DNA from: an uncultured Phocaeicola sp.
Lineage (GTDB): Bacteria > Bacteroidota > Bacteroidia > Bacteroidales > Bacteroidaceae
NCBI GenBank assembly: GCA_948956705.1
Contig: CARCZS010000022.1
Span: 1 to 46,690, forward strand
DNA: 46,690 nt
Reading direction: 5' to 3'
The notes under the pieces are model-generated. The model made no database searches. It was not told the DNA's origin and worked only from the letters and a program-made list of their open reading frames with translations. Of this stretch, positions 17,758-26,235 are shown piece by piece (position 1 is the stretch's first letter; the number at the start of each line of letters is the position of its first letter). A program made the position numbers and the translations under genes.

Positions 17758-18525
17758 ATGATATTTTACTTTTCAGGTACAGGTAATTCGGCTTGGGTGG
17801 CAAGGCAGCTGGCGGAAGGACAGAATGAGGAATTGTTGTCCATAGCTATGGAAATAGACAGGAACAAAGCGTATAAGCTGAAAGAAGGGGAAAAAGTAGG
17901 TTTTGTTTTTCCTGTATATGCATGGGGCCCTCCCAAGATAGTACTTCGTTTTATTCATCAGCTAAAGTTGGATAAGCCGGGATATCTTTTCTTTGTCTGT
18001 ACTTGCGGAGATGATACAGGCCGGACTGCACAAATTTTTTCTTCTGCCGTTACCCGGAAAGGTTGGCAATGTGTTGCCGGCTATTCGGTTACTATGCCGA
18101 ATACGTATGTTTCTTTGCCCGGTTTTGATGTAGATGATAAAGATATAGAAACCCAGAAAGTACAGAATGCTGTTGCCCGTGTGCGTTTTATCAACGAAGA
18201 AATTACATCAAGGGCTCAAATGAAGCAATATAATTGTCATGAAGGTGCGCTTCCATTTACTAAATCCTATTTGCTGCGCCCTCTTTTCAATGCTTTTCTG
18301 ATGTCTCCCAAGCCTTTTCATGCAACGGAAGCCTGCATTGGTTGTAAGAAGTGTGAGAAGGTTTGTCCTGTGGGCAATATAACAGTGACGGATCGTCCCG
18401 TTTGGGGAGGTAACTGTACTCAATGTCTGGCTTGTTACCATGTTTGTCCGGTACATGCAGTGGAATATGGAAAGATGACCGGGAAAAAAGGACAATACAA
18501 AGGAAGGTTGCTGAAAGATTTATAG
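17758..18525 (+). CDS. EFR1-type flavodoxin-ferredoxin electron transfer protein
   Basis: This is a 255-residue cytoplasmic redox protein. The start at 17758 begins exactly with the flavodoxin FMN loop (MIFYFSGTGNSAWVAR); the longer frame from 17620 would run through the RNA and its terminator, so I rejected it. Residues 1-150 are flavodoxin-like. Two 4Fe-4S clusters follow, CIGCKKCEKVC (about 192-202) and CTQCLACYHVC (about 219-229), each continued by the usual CP. EFR1 proteins are thought to pass electrons, but the partner is unknown. A terminator follows after about 20 bases. Confidence 0.88.
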   Translation: MIFYFSGTGNSAWVARQLAEGQNEELLSIAMEIDRNKAYKLKEGEKVGFVFPVYAWGPPKIVLRFIHQLKLDKPGYLFFVCTCGDDTGRTAQIFSSAVTRKGWQCVAGYSVTMPNTYVSLPGFDVDDKDIETQKVQNAVARVRFINEEITSRAQMKQYNCHEGALPFTKSYLLRPLFNAFLMSPKPFHATEACIGCKKCEKVCPVGNITVTDRPVWGGNCTQCLACYHVCPVHAVEYGKMTGKKGQYKGRLLKDL

Positions 18526-18546
18526 ATACACATTAAATAATCCATT

Positions 18547-18581
18547 GGGAGGGCGGACCTATAGTCCGCTCCTTTTATTTT
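18547..18581 (+). terminator. Terminator after the EFR1 gene
   Basis: GCGGAC (18553-18558) pairs with GTCCGC (18564-18569), extended by GGA/TCC outside and followed by a T-rich tail. It overlaps the last codons of the convergent mltG gene. Confidence 0.7.
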
Positions 18582-19609
18582 ATTTTTCGCCGGTTTAACG
18601 CTTGTTGATAACGTCTTGCATTAGCTTGATGCTGGGCTGCTGTGACAGCGAAATTATGAGTGCCTGAGAAATCTTCTTTTGCACACATATAAATATAATG
18701 ATGCTGTGTATAGTTCAGTACGCTTTCCAATCCTTGGATGGATGGGATTCGGATAGGTCCCGGAGGTAAACCTGCATGTTTGTAGGTATTATAAGGAGAA
18801 TCCACTTCCAGATGTTTGAAAAGAATGCGTTTCAGTCCGAATTCCTGTAAACCAAATTTTACCGTCGGGTCTGCTTGCAACAACATCCCTTTATTCAATC
18901 TGTTAATATAAAGTCCTGCGACCATGGGCTTTTCGGGACCATTGGCCGTTTCTTCTTCCACGATAGAGGCCAGGGTGGACACTTCTTCAGGAGTAAGTCC
19001 GATATGTTCAGCCTTTTTCAGCCTGTCATTATTCCAAAAGGCAGCATGTTCTTTTTGCATCCGTTTCATGAAAGCGTCAGCACTCATATTCCAATAAACC
19101 TCGTAAGTGTTAGGAATAAAAAGGGAGGGTAGTGTCTCTTGGGTATATCCCATTTGTGCACAGTAAGCACTGTCGGAAATTAATTTGGCAATATCCAGAG
19201 AATCAATCATGAGCTGGCGCGAAACGGCCCGCACTAATCTGTCCACGGTGCGTACACTGGGTACAGTCAGATTAATGGGAGTCTGGTATCCCATGGAAAG
19301 ACGTCGGAAGAGGTAGCGCATATTGTCCGATGGATTGAGAGCGTAACGTCCTGTCCGTATATTGTCGCCATACTTCTCTTTTTCTGCCAGATATTGAAAA
19401 CCGAACATACTTTTAGGATGTCCGTTCCGGATTATTTTATGGTATACAGAATCCAGGTTATCATCTCTGTCTATATAAATATAGGTGGTTTTTGTAAGTT
19501 GGAATTGTTTGGCAAAGAAATAGTAATATATACTTCCTGCACCGCCTGCTCCTATCAGGATAATGATAAGGATAACAATCCATACAATAGTACGCTTCTT
19601 TTTATTCAT
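18575..19609 (-). CDS. mltG: Endolytic murein transglycosylase MltG
   Basis: This 344-residue inner membrane enzyme cleaves nascent glycan strands and so sets their length. One N-terminal membrane helix (about 8-32) anchors it. A LysM-like region precedes the YceG catalytic domain, with the conserved ASIVEEET segment carrying the catalytic Glu, then INRLNKGMLLQADPTVKFG and SPYNTYKHAGLPPGPI. Length and order match MltG. It stands alone on the minus strand, convergent with EFR1 and divergent from the GH51 gene. Its promoter lies in 19610-19794, but no clear box is seen. Confidence 0.94.
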   Translation of the reverse strand: MNKKKRTIVWIVILIIILIGAGGAGSIYYYFFAKQFQLTKTTYIYIDRDDNLDSVYHKIIRNGHPKSMFGFQYLAEKEKYGDNIRTGRYALNPSDNMRYLFRRLSMGYQTPINLTVPSVRTVDRLVRAVSRQLMIDSLDIAKLISDSAYCAQMGYTQETLPSLFIPNTYEVYWNMSADAFMKRMQKEHAAFWNNDRLKKAEHIGLTPEEVSTLASIVEEETANGPEKPMVAGLYINRLNKGMLLQADPTVKFGLQEFGLKRILFKHLEVDSPYNTYKHAGLPPGPIRIPSIQGLESVLNYTQHHYIYMCAKEDFSGTHNFAVTAAQHQANARRYQQALNRRKIK

Positions 19610-19730
19610 TTTAGTCTATCGGGCTTTTTTGTATGCAAATATAGGCAAATATCCGTTTCTTTTCTACTTTTGACGATTTTGTACCCCTAAAAATACAATT
19701 TTGTCCACTATCCGGTTGATGTAAAATGTG

Positions 19731-19738
19731 TAAATTTG
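19731..19738 (+). promoter_or_regulatory. -7 box upstream of the GH51 gene
   Basis: TAAATTTG matches TAnnTTTG and lies 56 bases before the ATG at 19795. No -33 box at the usual spacing is evident; a TTTTG lies too far upstream (27 bp). Confidence 0.4.
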
Positions 19739-19794
19739 ACCAAACGAAAAACGAGAACGCAAATATAGTATAATTAATTATTTTATTTTTAATC

Positions 19795-21333
19795 ATGAAA
19801 AATGCACTTATGGGCTTGGCATTGTTCGCTGCAATGCCGGTATTTGCCCAACAGAAAGCGACTATCAATGTACATCCCGAGCAAGGGAAAGAAATCATCA
19901 GTAAACATATTTACGGGCAATTTGCAGAGCATTTGGGAACCTGTATCTATGGAGGCTTGTGGGTAGGTGAGGATTCTAAAATTCCCAATACCCAAGGCTA
20001 TCGTAATGATGTGCTTCAGGCATTGAAAGATTTGAAAGTGCCGGTGCTTCGTTGGCCGGGCGGATGTTTTGCCGATGAATATCATTGGATGGATGGTATC
20101 GGTCCGAAAGAGAACCGCCCCCGAATGGTCAATAACAATTGGGGAGGTACAGTGGAAGATAATAGTTTCGGAACACATGAATTTCTGAACTTGTGTGAGC
20201 TGATAGGTTGTGAGCCTTATATCAGCGGTAATGTAGGAAGTGGGAGTGTGGAAGAAATGGCGAAATGGGTGGAATACATGACTTCCGAACAAGGTAGCCC
20301 GATGGCGAAACTGCGTAAGGAGAACGGTCGTGAAAAACCATGGAAAGTGAAATTCTTTGGGGTAGGTAATGAAAGTTGGGGATGCGGAGGCAGTATGCGT
20401 CCTGAATATTATGCAGACTTGTACCGCCGTTATTCCACTTATTGTCGTAATTATGATGGCAACCATTTGTTCAAGATTGCAAGTGGTGCCAGTGATTATG
20501 ACTATAACTGGACAGAAGTACTGATGAAGAATGTAGGTCACCGTATGGCCGGTGTGTCTTTACATTATTATACAGTGATGGGATGGAGTGGAAGCAAAGG
20601 ATCGGCTACACAGTTCACTGATGATGATTATTATTGGACTATGGGCAAATGTCTGGAAATAGAACCGGTGCTGAAGAAGCATATGGCAATTATGGATAAA
20701 TATGATCCGAAGAAGCAAATCGGTTTGATGGTGGACGAGTGGGGAACCTGGTGGGATGAAGAGCCGGGAACTGTCCGTGGACATCTGTATCAGCAGAACA
20801 CGTTGCGCGATGCTTTCGTGGCCTCTTTGACACTGGATGTTTTCCATAAATATACGGATCGCATCAAGATGACAAACATTGCCCAGATTGCCAATGTGCT
20901 TCAGTCTATGATTTTGACAAAGGACGACAAGATGGTTCTGACACCGACTTACCATGTCTTTGAAATGTATAAAGTGCATCAGGATGCTACTTATCTTCCT
21001 TTGGAACTGAACTGTGAACGCAAGATTGTACGCGACGACCGTATTGTCCCGATGGTAAGTGCTACCGCTTCACGGGATGCAAACGGTTTGATTCATATTT
21101 CCTTGTCTAATGTGGATTTGCAGGAATCGCAGGAAATAGAGTTGAACTTGGGTGAGGTAAAGGCCAAGAGTGTTACCGGCCGTATTCTGACTGCTAACAA
21201 TATAGGTGATTACAATAGTTTCGAGAAACCGAATGTGGTTGCCCCGAAAGAATTTACCGGAGCAAAGGTCAATAAAGGAAGCTTGAAAGTGACTCTTCCT
21301 GCCAAGTCTATCGTAGTGCTGGAAGTGAAATAA
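19795..21333 (+). CDS. GH51 alpha-L-arabinofuranosidase
   Basis: This 512-residue exported enzyme releases terminal arabinofuranose from arabinan or arabinoxylan. A signal peptide ends near residue 19 (MPVFA-Q). The TIM barrel carries the acid/base Glu193 in GNESWG and the nucleophile Glu315 in VDEWGTWW, both at canonical GH51 positions. The C-terminal part (about 390-512) is the usual beta-sandwich. No SusC/SusD genes or regulators are adjacent, so it is not inside a classical polysaccharide utilisation locus. It is followed by the twin palindromes at 21352-21394. Confidence 0.94.
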   Translation: MKNALMGLALFAAMPVFAQQKATINVHPEQGKEIISKHIYGQFAEHLGTCIYGGLWVGEDSKIPNTQGYRNDVLQALKDLKVPVLRWPGGCFADEYHWMDGIGPKENRPRMVNNNWGGTVEDNSFGTHEFLNLCELIGCEPYISGNVGSGSVEEMAKWVEYMTSEQGSPMAKLRKENGREKPWKVKFFGVGNESWGCGGSMRPEYYADLYRRYSTYCRNYDGNHLFKIASGASDYDYNWTEVLMKNVGHRMAGVSLHYYTVMGWSGSKGSATQFTDDDYYWTMGKCLEIEPVLKKHMAIMDKYDPKKQIGLMVDEWGTWWDEEPGTVRGHLYQQNTLRDAFVASLTLDVFHKYTDRIKMTNIAQIANVLQSMILTKDDKMVLTPTYHVFEMYKVHQDATYLPLELNCERKIVRDDRIVPMVSATASRDANGLIHISLSNVDLQESQEIELNLGEVKAKSVTGRILTANNIGDYNSFEKPNVVAPKEFTGAKVNKGSLKVTLPAKSIVVLEVK

Positions 21334-21351
21334 AACCCGTACGTTCGTGTG

Positions 21352-21394
21352 CCCCCACACATACGTATGTGTGGGGGTATACATACGTATGTAT
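21352..21394. repeat. Two adjacent perfect palindromes sharing the core ACATACGTATGT
   Basis: The first is 26 bp (21352-21377, C5 stem end to G5) and the second 16 bp (21379-21394). Both are perfect and centred on TACGTA, with a half-copy CGTATGTGTG just beyond (about 21408-21417). They lie between the convergent GH51 and nuclease genes, so bidirectional termination is possible, but there is no T-run. Confidence 0.8.
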
Positions 21395-21422
21395 CGTTTC
21401 ATGCCTGCGTATGTGTGACAGA

Positions 21423-22280
21423 CTACGGTAATTCTTGTACCAACTCCGCTTCGATTCTGTTTTCTATTTCATCCGGCAGGGCAGGGAAGAAATCGATATC
21501 CGTTCTTTTCTCTACGCTGTCTACTGTTACCATATATTTCTTCAGTGGCTTATGTCCGGCGCTGTTGGGGAAAATAAATCCTATGGCTTGCGGATTTTTC
21601 TTATCATTTATCAATATGACTTTATAGAAAGCATGGGGGACTGCCACTTTATTGTTGCCAATTCTTTTGGGGCGTTTAGTATCATATATAGGTCCGCAGG
21701 CAATATACACGGCTCCATATTTTTTTGCCCATTGGCGTGACTTTTCCTCCAGGTCATTCCAGTCGCCGCGGTTCAGATTCGGATTTTGCGGACAAATGTT
21801 GCTCATATAAAAAGATTCTTCCATGGCTTGTTTGTTCCATTTCATATCGGCGGCAGGGGCCATGTGTCCCCGGTCATATCCTGATTTTGTATAATCTCCC
21901 GTATATGCTTTGGCTCCACGTACGTCCGGGTCGGGCAAGAATTTATTTGTTCGCCCTTCTTTTCCTTTTGTTTCTTTTTTAGTAAGTTCCCACGCCACCC
22001 ATTGTGGAGTTTTGTAATCGGCATTATAAGACAGGGTATATCCTTTACGTTTCAGAATCTGGCCGCCTGTACTTGATTGTATCATCGGAATTTCCAATGC
22101 ACCGCCATGTTGGGGCGAGGTCAGTATTTCTGGTTTTTCTTCATTGCTTTCGATAGTGGGGATATTTTCAAGCAGTTTCCCGTCAAACAATTGATGTTTA
22201 TATGCCAAAAGTCCCAGTAATACTAAAATAATGATGACTCTCAGGGGACTATTGGATTGTTTCTTTTTCTTTGCGCTCAT
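21423..22280 (-). CDS. DNA/RNA non-specific endonuclease, membrane anchored
   Basis: This 285-residue nuclease of the beta-beta-alpha-Me family (NUC1/EndoG type) hydrolyses DNA and RNA with a divalent metal. An N-terminal hydrophobic helix (about 11-30) serves as anchor or uncleaved signal. The catalytic motif DRGHMAPAAD is intact with the general base His139, and the metal-binding Asn lies downstream in NICPQNPNLNRG. Length is standard. It diverges from the fucosidase gene and shares a promoter region with two back-to-back TATCTTTG boxes. It probably scavenges or degrades extracytoplasmic nucleic acid. Confidence 0.92.
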   Translation of the reverse strand: MSAKKKKQSNSPLRVIIILVLLGLLAYKHQLFDGKLLENIPTIESNEEKPEILTSPQHGGALEIPMIQSSTGGQILKRKGYTLSYNADYKTPQWVAWELTKKETKGKEGRTNKFLPDPDVRGAKAYTGDYTKSGYDRGHMAPAADMKWNKQAMEESFYMSNICPQNPNLNRGDWNDLEEKSRQWAKKYGAVYIACGPIYDTKRPKRIGNNKVAVPHAFYKVILINDKKNPQAIGFIFPNSAGHKPLKKYMVTVDSVEKRTDIDFFPALPDEIENRIEAELVQELP

Positions 22281-22301
22281 ATTTGTTCTGTTTTAGGGGT
22301 G

Positions 22302-22309
22302 CAAAGATA
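22302..22309 (-). promoter_or_regulatory. -7 box for the nuclease gene
   Basis: On the minus strand this reads TATCTTTG, 22 bases before the nuclease ATG. The identical octamer on the other strand at 22331-22338 serves the divergent fucosidase gene. No clear -33 partner is visible. Confidence 0.5.
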
Positions 22310-22330
22310 GAATAAAATATAAAAATACAT

Positions 22331-22338
22331 TATCTTTG
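22331..22338 (+). promoter_or_regulatory. -7 box for the GH29 gene
   Basis: TATCTTTG matches the TAnnTTTG consensus, 66 bases before the fucosidase ATG at 22405. No clear -33 partner is visible. Confidence 0.5.
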
Positions 22339-22404
22339 TCCATTATATAGCTGTAAATTTTAATAATACTGATATGCTATCCTAACTAATCAAACCTATT
22401 ATAT

Positions 22405-23754
22405 ATGAAAAAGAACCGATTATCGTTAGCGTTCCTGAGCCTGCTGATTGCAGCTTCTCCTTTACGGGCACAAGATACGCTACAGAATGAAACAGTCGAG
22501 CAGAAAGACAAGAGAATGGAATGGTTTTCACAAGCCAAGTTGGGTATCTTTATCCATTGGGGAATTTATTCCGTCAGAGGAGTGTCCGAAAGCTGGTCCT
22601 TCTTTAACAACTACCTGCCCTATGATGAATACATGGAGCAGGAAAAAGGTTTCACAGCCTCCAAGTATGATCCGAAGGCTTGGGTGGATCTGATAAAAGA
22701 AAGTGGAGCCAAATATACAGTGATAACGACCAAACATCATGACGGAGTTGCGTTATGGGATACCAAAGTAGGAGATATCAGCGTCGTGAAAAGCACTCCG
22801 GCAAAACGTGATCTCATAGCTCCCTTTGTAAAGGAAGTAAGAAAACAAGGATTGAAACTTGGCTTCTATTATTCTTTATTGGACTGGTCTCATCCTGATT
22901 ACCCAAACAAAACCCGTACGGAAGTACGTTATAAAAATGATCCTGAACGTTGGGCCAGATTCAACAAGTTCAATTTCGGACAATTGGCGGAGCTGAACAA
23001 AACCTGGAAACCGGATCTGTATTGGTTCGACGGAGACTGGGAGCAAAGTGCGGAAGCTTGGAATTCCAAAGGTATTGTAGATCTGCTCCGTTCGGATAAT
23101 AAGAATGTGATTATCAATTCGCGCATACAGGGATATGGCGACTATGCTACTCCCGAACAGGGAGTGCCGGTGGTGCGTCCCGAGGATAAATATTGGGAGC
23201 TTTGTATGACCATGAATGATTCATGGGGATATCAGCATACAGACAGCAACTATAAATCACCCTATATCTTGCTTCGTACATTTGTAGACTGCCTGAGCAT
23301 GGGCGGTAATCTTTTATTGGATATCGGTCCGAAAGAGGACGGTTCCATTCCTGAAGAACAGATCGCTGTGTTGAAGGAGTTCGGCCGATGGACCAAGAAG
23401 CATAAAGAAGCTATTTATGAAACTCGCGCAGGGATTCCTACCGAGCATTTCCAGGGATATACCACACTGAATAAGGCGGGGGATATTCTGTATTTATACC
23501 TCCCTTACAAACCTAACGGTCCGGTGGAAGTAAAAGGGCTGATGAACAAAGTGAACCGTATATGGGTGGTTGGTAACGGAGCTATGTTGAATTACAAGGT
23601 CTACAATAAAAATTATTGGAACTCAGTACCGGGCAATCTTTATATTGATGTACCCCAACAGGTACAGGATGAGCAGATTACCGTGCTGGCCGTGTTGCTG
23701 GATGGACCGATCAAACTCTATCGTGGAGTGGGACAAGTGCAAGATAATAACTAA
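22405..23754 (+). CDS. GH29 alpha-L-fucosidase
   Basis: This 449-residue exported retaining fucosidase, with a signal peptide cut near residue 22 (PLRA-QD), acts on fucosylated glycans such as mucins or plant polymers. The TIM barrel shows the GH29 signatures FIHWGIYS and TKHHDGVALW, and the nucleophile Asp209 in DLYWFDGDW. The acid/base residue is not conserved across the family and I cannot assign it with certainty. A beta-sandwich follows (about 350-449). It is 18 bases upstream of the CBM9/GHL10 gene, so the two should act on the same substrate in one operon. Confidence 0.92.
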   Translation: MKKNRLSLAFLSLLIAASPLRAQDTLQNETVEQKDKRMEWFSQAKLGIFIHWGIYSVRGVSESWSFFNNYLPYDEYMEQEKGFTASKYDPKAWVDLIKESGAKYTVITTKHHDGVALWDTKVGDISVVKSTPAKRDLIAPFVKEVRKQGLKLGFYYSLLDWSHPDYPNKTRTEVRYKNDPERWARFNKFNFGQLAELNKTWKPDLYWFDGDWEQSAEAWNSKGIVDLLRSDNKNVIINSRIQGYGDYATPEQGVPVVRPEDKYWELCMTMNDSWGYQHTDSNYKSPYILLRTFVDCLSMGGNLLLDIGPKEDGSIPEEQIAVLKEFGRWTKKHKEAIYETRAGIPTEHFQGYTTLNKAGDILYLYLPYKPNGPVEVKGLMNKVNRIWVVGNGAMLNYKVYNKNYWNSVPGNLYIDVPQQVQDEQITVLAVLLDGPIKLYRGVGQVQDNN

Positions 23755-23772
23755 TCTGAATCAGAAAAATAG

Positions 23773-25812
23773 ATGAAGAAACTTATTTATACCCTGTTGC
23801 TTCTGCTGGTTACTTTTCCGGCAATGGCACAAAGCCTTTTTGAACAATATGAACGTTTTCTGACCGAACCGCGTACTTATGTATGTTATCGTCCGGATGG
23901 AAAGTTGAAAATAGATGGTAAACTGAATGAAAGTTCCTGGAAGAAGGCGACGCCTACCGCCCCGTTTGTAGATATAAGCGGCGAAGGATTCCCGACTCCC
24001 AAATATGAAACTATAGCCAAGATGCTGTGGGATGATGAATATTTATATGTAGGAGCTGTTCTTCAAGAAGAGGATATCAAGGCACGTCTTACCCAGCGTG
24101 ATACCATCATCTATTATGACAATGACTTTGAAGTGTTTATCGATCCGGATAGCGACGGACACAATTATTTTGAAATAGAAACCAATGCGCGTGGCGTGAT
24201 TTTCGACCTGATGCTGGACAAACCTTATCGTTCGGGTGGAAATTTCATGGTGCAATGGGACTGCCCCGGATTGAAGACCGCCATCCATTGTGAAGGTACA
24301 CTGAATAAATCAAAAGATAAAGATAAGTATTGGAGTGTGGAAATGGCCATTCCTCATCAGGCGCTGACCATGAACTTTAACAATCCGTTGAAGGCCGGCA
24401 ACACCTGGCGCATCAACTTCTCGCGTGTACAGTGGCTGAAGGAGAAAGGACCTGAGGAAAACTGGGTATGGACTCCTACCGGAAGAATCGATATGCACAT
24501 GCCCGACCGTTGGGGATATCTTTATTTCGTAGACAAGAAAGTGGGAACCTCGCAAGATGAGTTGGTTTATCCATACAATCAGGCTATTTATAAATTGCTG
24601 TGGGCCATGTTCTACGCACAGCAGGATAATTATAGTAAACAACATAACTACTTGCGTGCCACAGAACAATTCTTTTTGACTGATAAAGAGTTGAAAGATC
24701 TTCCGGCTGATGCCCGGATTGCGGTGGAAGCGACTCAGAACACCTATCAGATAGCTATAACCAATCCTGCTGAAGGAGTCCGTTATGTGATAAATAATGA
24801 AGGACGTTTCCGGACAGAAAAGATACCTGCCCGTGAAGTTAAAAACTGGTTGTGGATGCGTCTGAATAACCGTTCGGATGCCGAATGGAAAAAATGGTTT
24901 GCGTTGTTGAAAGAATGTGGTATTTCGGGTGTCATGTTCGAGGGATACAATGAAAATATTTATCGTCTTTGCAAAGAAGCCGGACTGGAGGCACATTATT
25001 GGAAATGGACGATGAACCGCAGGGAACTGCTGGACAAGCATCCCGACTGGTATGCCGTGAACCATAAAGGCGAGTCTTGTCACGACAAACCGGCCTACGT
25101 GGATTATTATCGCTTCTTGTGTCCTAATCACCAAGGTGTGGCAGAGTATCTGGCAGAAGACTATGTAAAGGAAGCCCATAAGCCTTATGTGGATGGTGTT
25201 CATCTGGATTATGTCCGTATGTCGGATGTAATCTTGCCTGTCAGCCTATGGAAAAACTATGGTATAGAGCAGAAAGAAGAGTTGCCGGAATATGACTATT
25301 GTTATTGTGATGTCTGCCGTGAATTGTTTAAAGCTAAAACAGGACAGGATCCGTTGGAATTAAAGTATCCGATGGAAAACCAGAGTTGGATCAATTTCCG
25401 TCTGGATGCCATCACTCGTGTGGTGGATGCCATTACCAAAGCGGTGAAAGCCGATCATAAAGCTATTTCTGCCGCAGTGTTCCCGGGACCGTCCATGGCT
25501 CGCAAGATGGTGCGCCAAGATTGGGGAGAATGGACGCTGGATGCTTATTATCCGATGATTTATAATAAATTCTATTATGAAGGTCCTGAATGGATCGGGC
25601 GTTCGGTAAAGGAAAGCGTTGAAACGGTGAATGGGCGTGCCAAGATATATGCCGGACTTATGTTTGGTGATATTAAGGACAATTTTGAAGAGGCGCTGGA
25701 TGAAGCGTACAATAACGGGGCATCCGGTGTATCCTTCTTTGATGGTCCGGATGAAGAATATTTGCATAAATTCAAAGCTTATCTGGATAAGAGAGGATTT
25801 GTGGTGAAGTAA
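23773..25812 (+). CDS. Exported CBM9-like plus GHL10-type putative glycoside hydrolase
   Basis: This is a 679-residue protein with a signal peptide (MKKLIYTLLLLLVTFPAMA-Q). Residues about 40-260 are a carbohydrate-binding family 9-like beta-sandwich (KIDGKLNESSWKKA, DNDFEVFIDPDSDGHNYFEIE). Residues about 340-675 form a TIM-barrel-like domain related to GHL10/DUF187, with its typical strand end DGVHLDYVRM. The last strand reads GASGVSFFDGPDE. The activity of this family is not established, although barrels like it are thought to act on sugars. Pairing with GH29 in one operon suggests a fucose-containing substrate. Confidence 0.78.
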   Translation: MKKLIYTLLLLLVTFPAMAQSLFEQYERFLTEPRTYVCYRPDGKLKIDGKLNESSWKKATPTAPFVDISGEGFPTPKYETIAKMLWDDEYLYVGAVLQEEDIKARLTQRDTIIYYDNDFEVFIDPDSDGHNYFEIETNARGVIFDLMLDKPYRSGGNFMVQWDCPGLKTAIHCEGTLNKSKDKDKYWSVEMAIPHQALTMNFNNPLKAGNTWRINFSRVQWLKEKGPEENWVWTPTGRIDMHMPDRWGYLYFVDKKVGTSQDELVYPYNQAIYKLLWAMFYAQQDNYSKQHNYLRATEQFFLTDKELKDLPADARIAVEATQNTYQIAITNPAEGVRYVINNEGRFRTEKIPAREVKNWLWMRLNNRSDAEWKKWFALLKECGISGVMFEGYNENIYRLCKEAGLEAHYWKWTMNRRELLDKHPDWYAVNHKGESCHDKPAYVDYYRFLCPNHQGVAEYLAEDYVKEAHKPYVDGVHLDYVRMSDVILPVSLWKNYGIEQKEELPEYDYCYCDVCRELFKAKTGQDPLELKYPMENQSWINFRLDAITRVVDAITKAVKADHKAISAAVFPGPSMARKMVRQDWGEWTLDAYYPMIYNKFYYEGPEWIGRSVKESVETVNGRAKIYAGLMFGDIKDNFEEALDEAYNNGASGVSFFDGPDEEYLHKFKAYLDKRGFVVK

Positions 25813-25857
25813 CTCCGTACTGTTAGATCCTTATATTAGAGAAATAAATCTCTTTTT

Positions 25858-25898
25858 AGCGGTCACTTTCGATTTTTATCGTAAGTGGCCGCTTTTGC
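25858..25898 (+). terminator. Terminator after the GH29/GHL10 operon
   Basis: AGCGGTCACTT (25858-25868) pairs with AAGTGGCCGCT (25883-25893) with one G-T wobble, then TTTGCATTTT. It insulates the fucosidase operon from the capsule locus. The rest of 25813-26235 is the invertible promoter region. Confidence 0.75.
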
Positions 25899-26001
25899 AT
25901 TTTATCATTTGTTCTTTTAATGAGTGCGGAAAAGGAATTTATGTGTTCCTTTTTGGTCTTTCTTGGATCTATCTTGAAAATGAATCTGTTAGAATAAAAA
26001 A

Positions 26002-26032
26002 AATGGAGTTCTCTTAGTAAGAGAACCCCATT
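26002..26032. repeat. Left inverted-repeat arm (itself a near-palindrome)
   Basis: The arm is symmetric around a single central G (26017): 15 positions on each side with one mismatch. This internal symmetry means each arm could form a hairpin or bind a dimer. The core 26008-26026 is the reverse complement of 26184-26202. Confidence 0.85.
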
Positions 26033-26038
26033 CCGCTG

Positions 26039-26046
26039 CAAATGTA
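26039..26046 (-). promoter_or_regulatory. Promoter -7 box inside the invertible segment, pointing away from the locus
   Basis: On the minus strand this reads TACATTTG, and TTTC lies 20 bases upstream of it (weak -33). It is the only TAnnTTTG match in the segment on either strand, and it lies 13 bases inside the left arm. In this orientation transcription would run toward the fucosidase operon terminator. After inversion it would run into upxY. Confidence 0.6.
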
Positions 26047-26170
26047 GCTATAATAATCCAAATACGGAAATCTTTTATTCAGGAATCAGTCTCTGATAAG
26101 GATTCTTATAATATTTGTTTGCAAATTATCCATCTCTGATTATATGTAAATATCTTATTGTCAGTAGTAT

Positions 26171-26215
26171 ATGTCTTTTTGGGGTTCTCTTACTAAGAGA
26201 ACCCCAAAAAGACAT
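26171..26215. repeat. Right inverted-repeat arm: 45-bp palindrome around one base
   Basis: Twenty-two bases on either side of C26193 are perfectly complementary, so the right arm is a much longer hairpin than the left. The shared recombination core is 26184-26202. In the ON state this hairpin would lie in the 5' leader of the upxY message. Confidence 0.85.
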
Positions 26216-26235
26216 ACATAAAAAGTAATGTTTTG

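Larger units (their letters stand above)
26002..26215. promoter_or_regulatory. Invertible promoter region of the capsular polysaccharide locus
   Basis: Two copies of a 19-bp sequence face each other: GTTCTCTTAGTAAGAGAAC at 26008-26026 and its exact reverse complement at 26184-26202. Matching flanks extend them further (CCCC/GGGG), except for one A/G difference. They enclose about 157 bases of AT-rich, gene-free DNA. Phase-variable promoters bounded by inverted repeats are a hallmark of Bacteroides capsule loci just before upxY, inverted by a serine or tyrosine recombinase. No recombinase gene is in the window, so a global invertase elsewhere would have to act. Confidence 0.8.

Noticed and set aside
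24310..25203. Minus-strand open frame (297 codons) inside the GHL10 gene
   Set aside because: Shadow of the coding strand; composition and lack of motifs argue against a gene.
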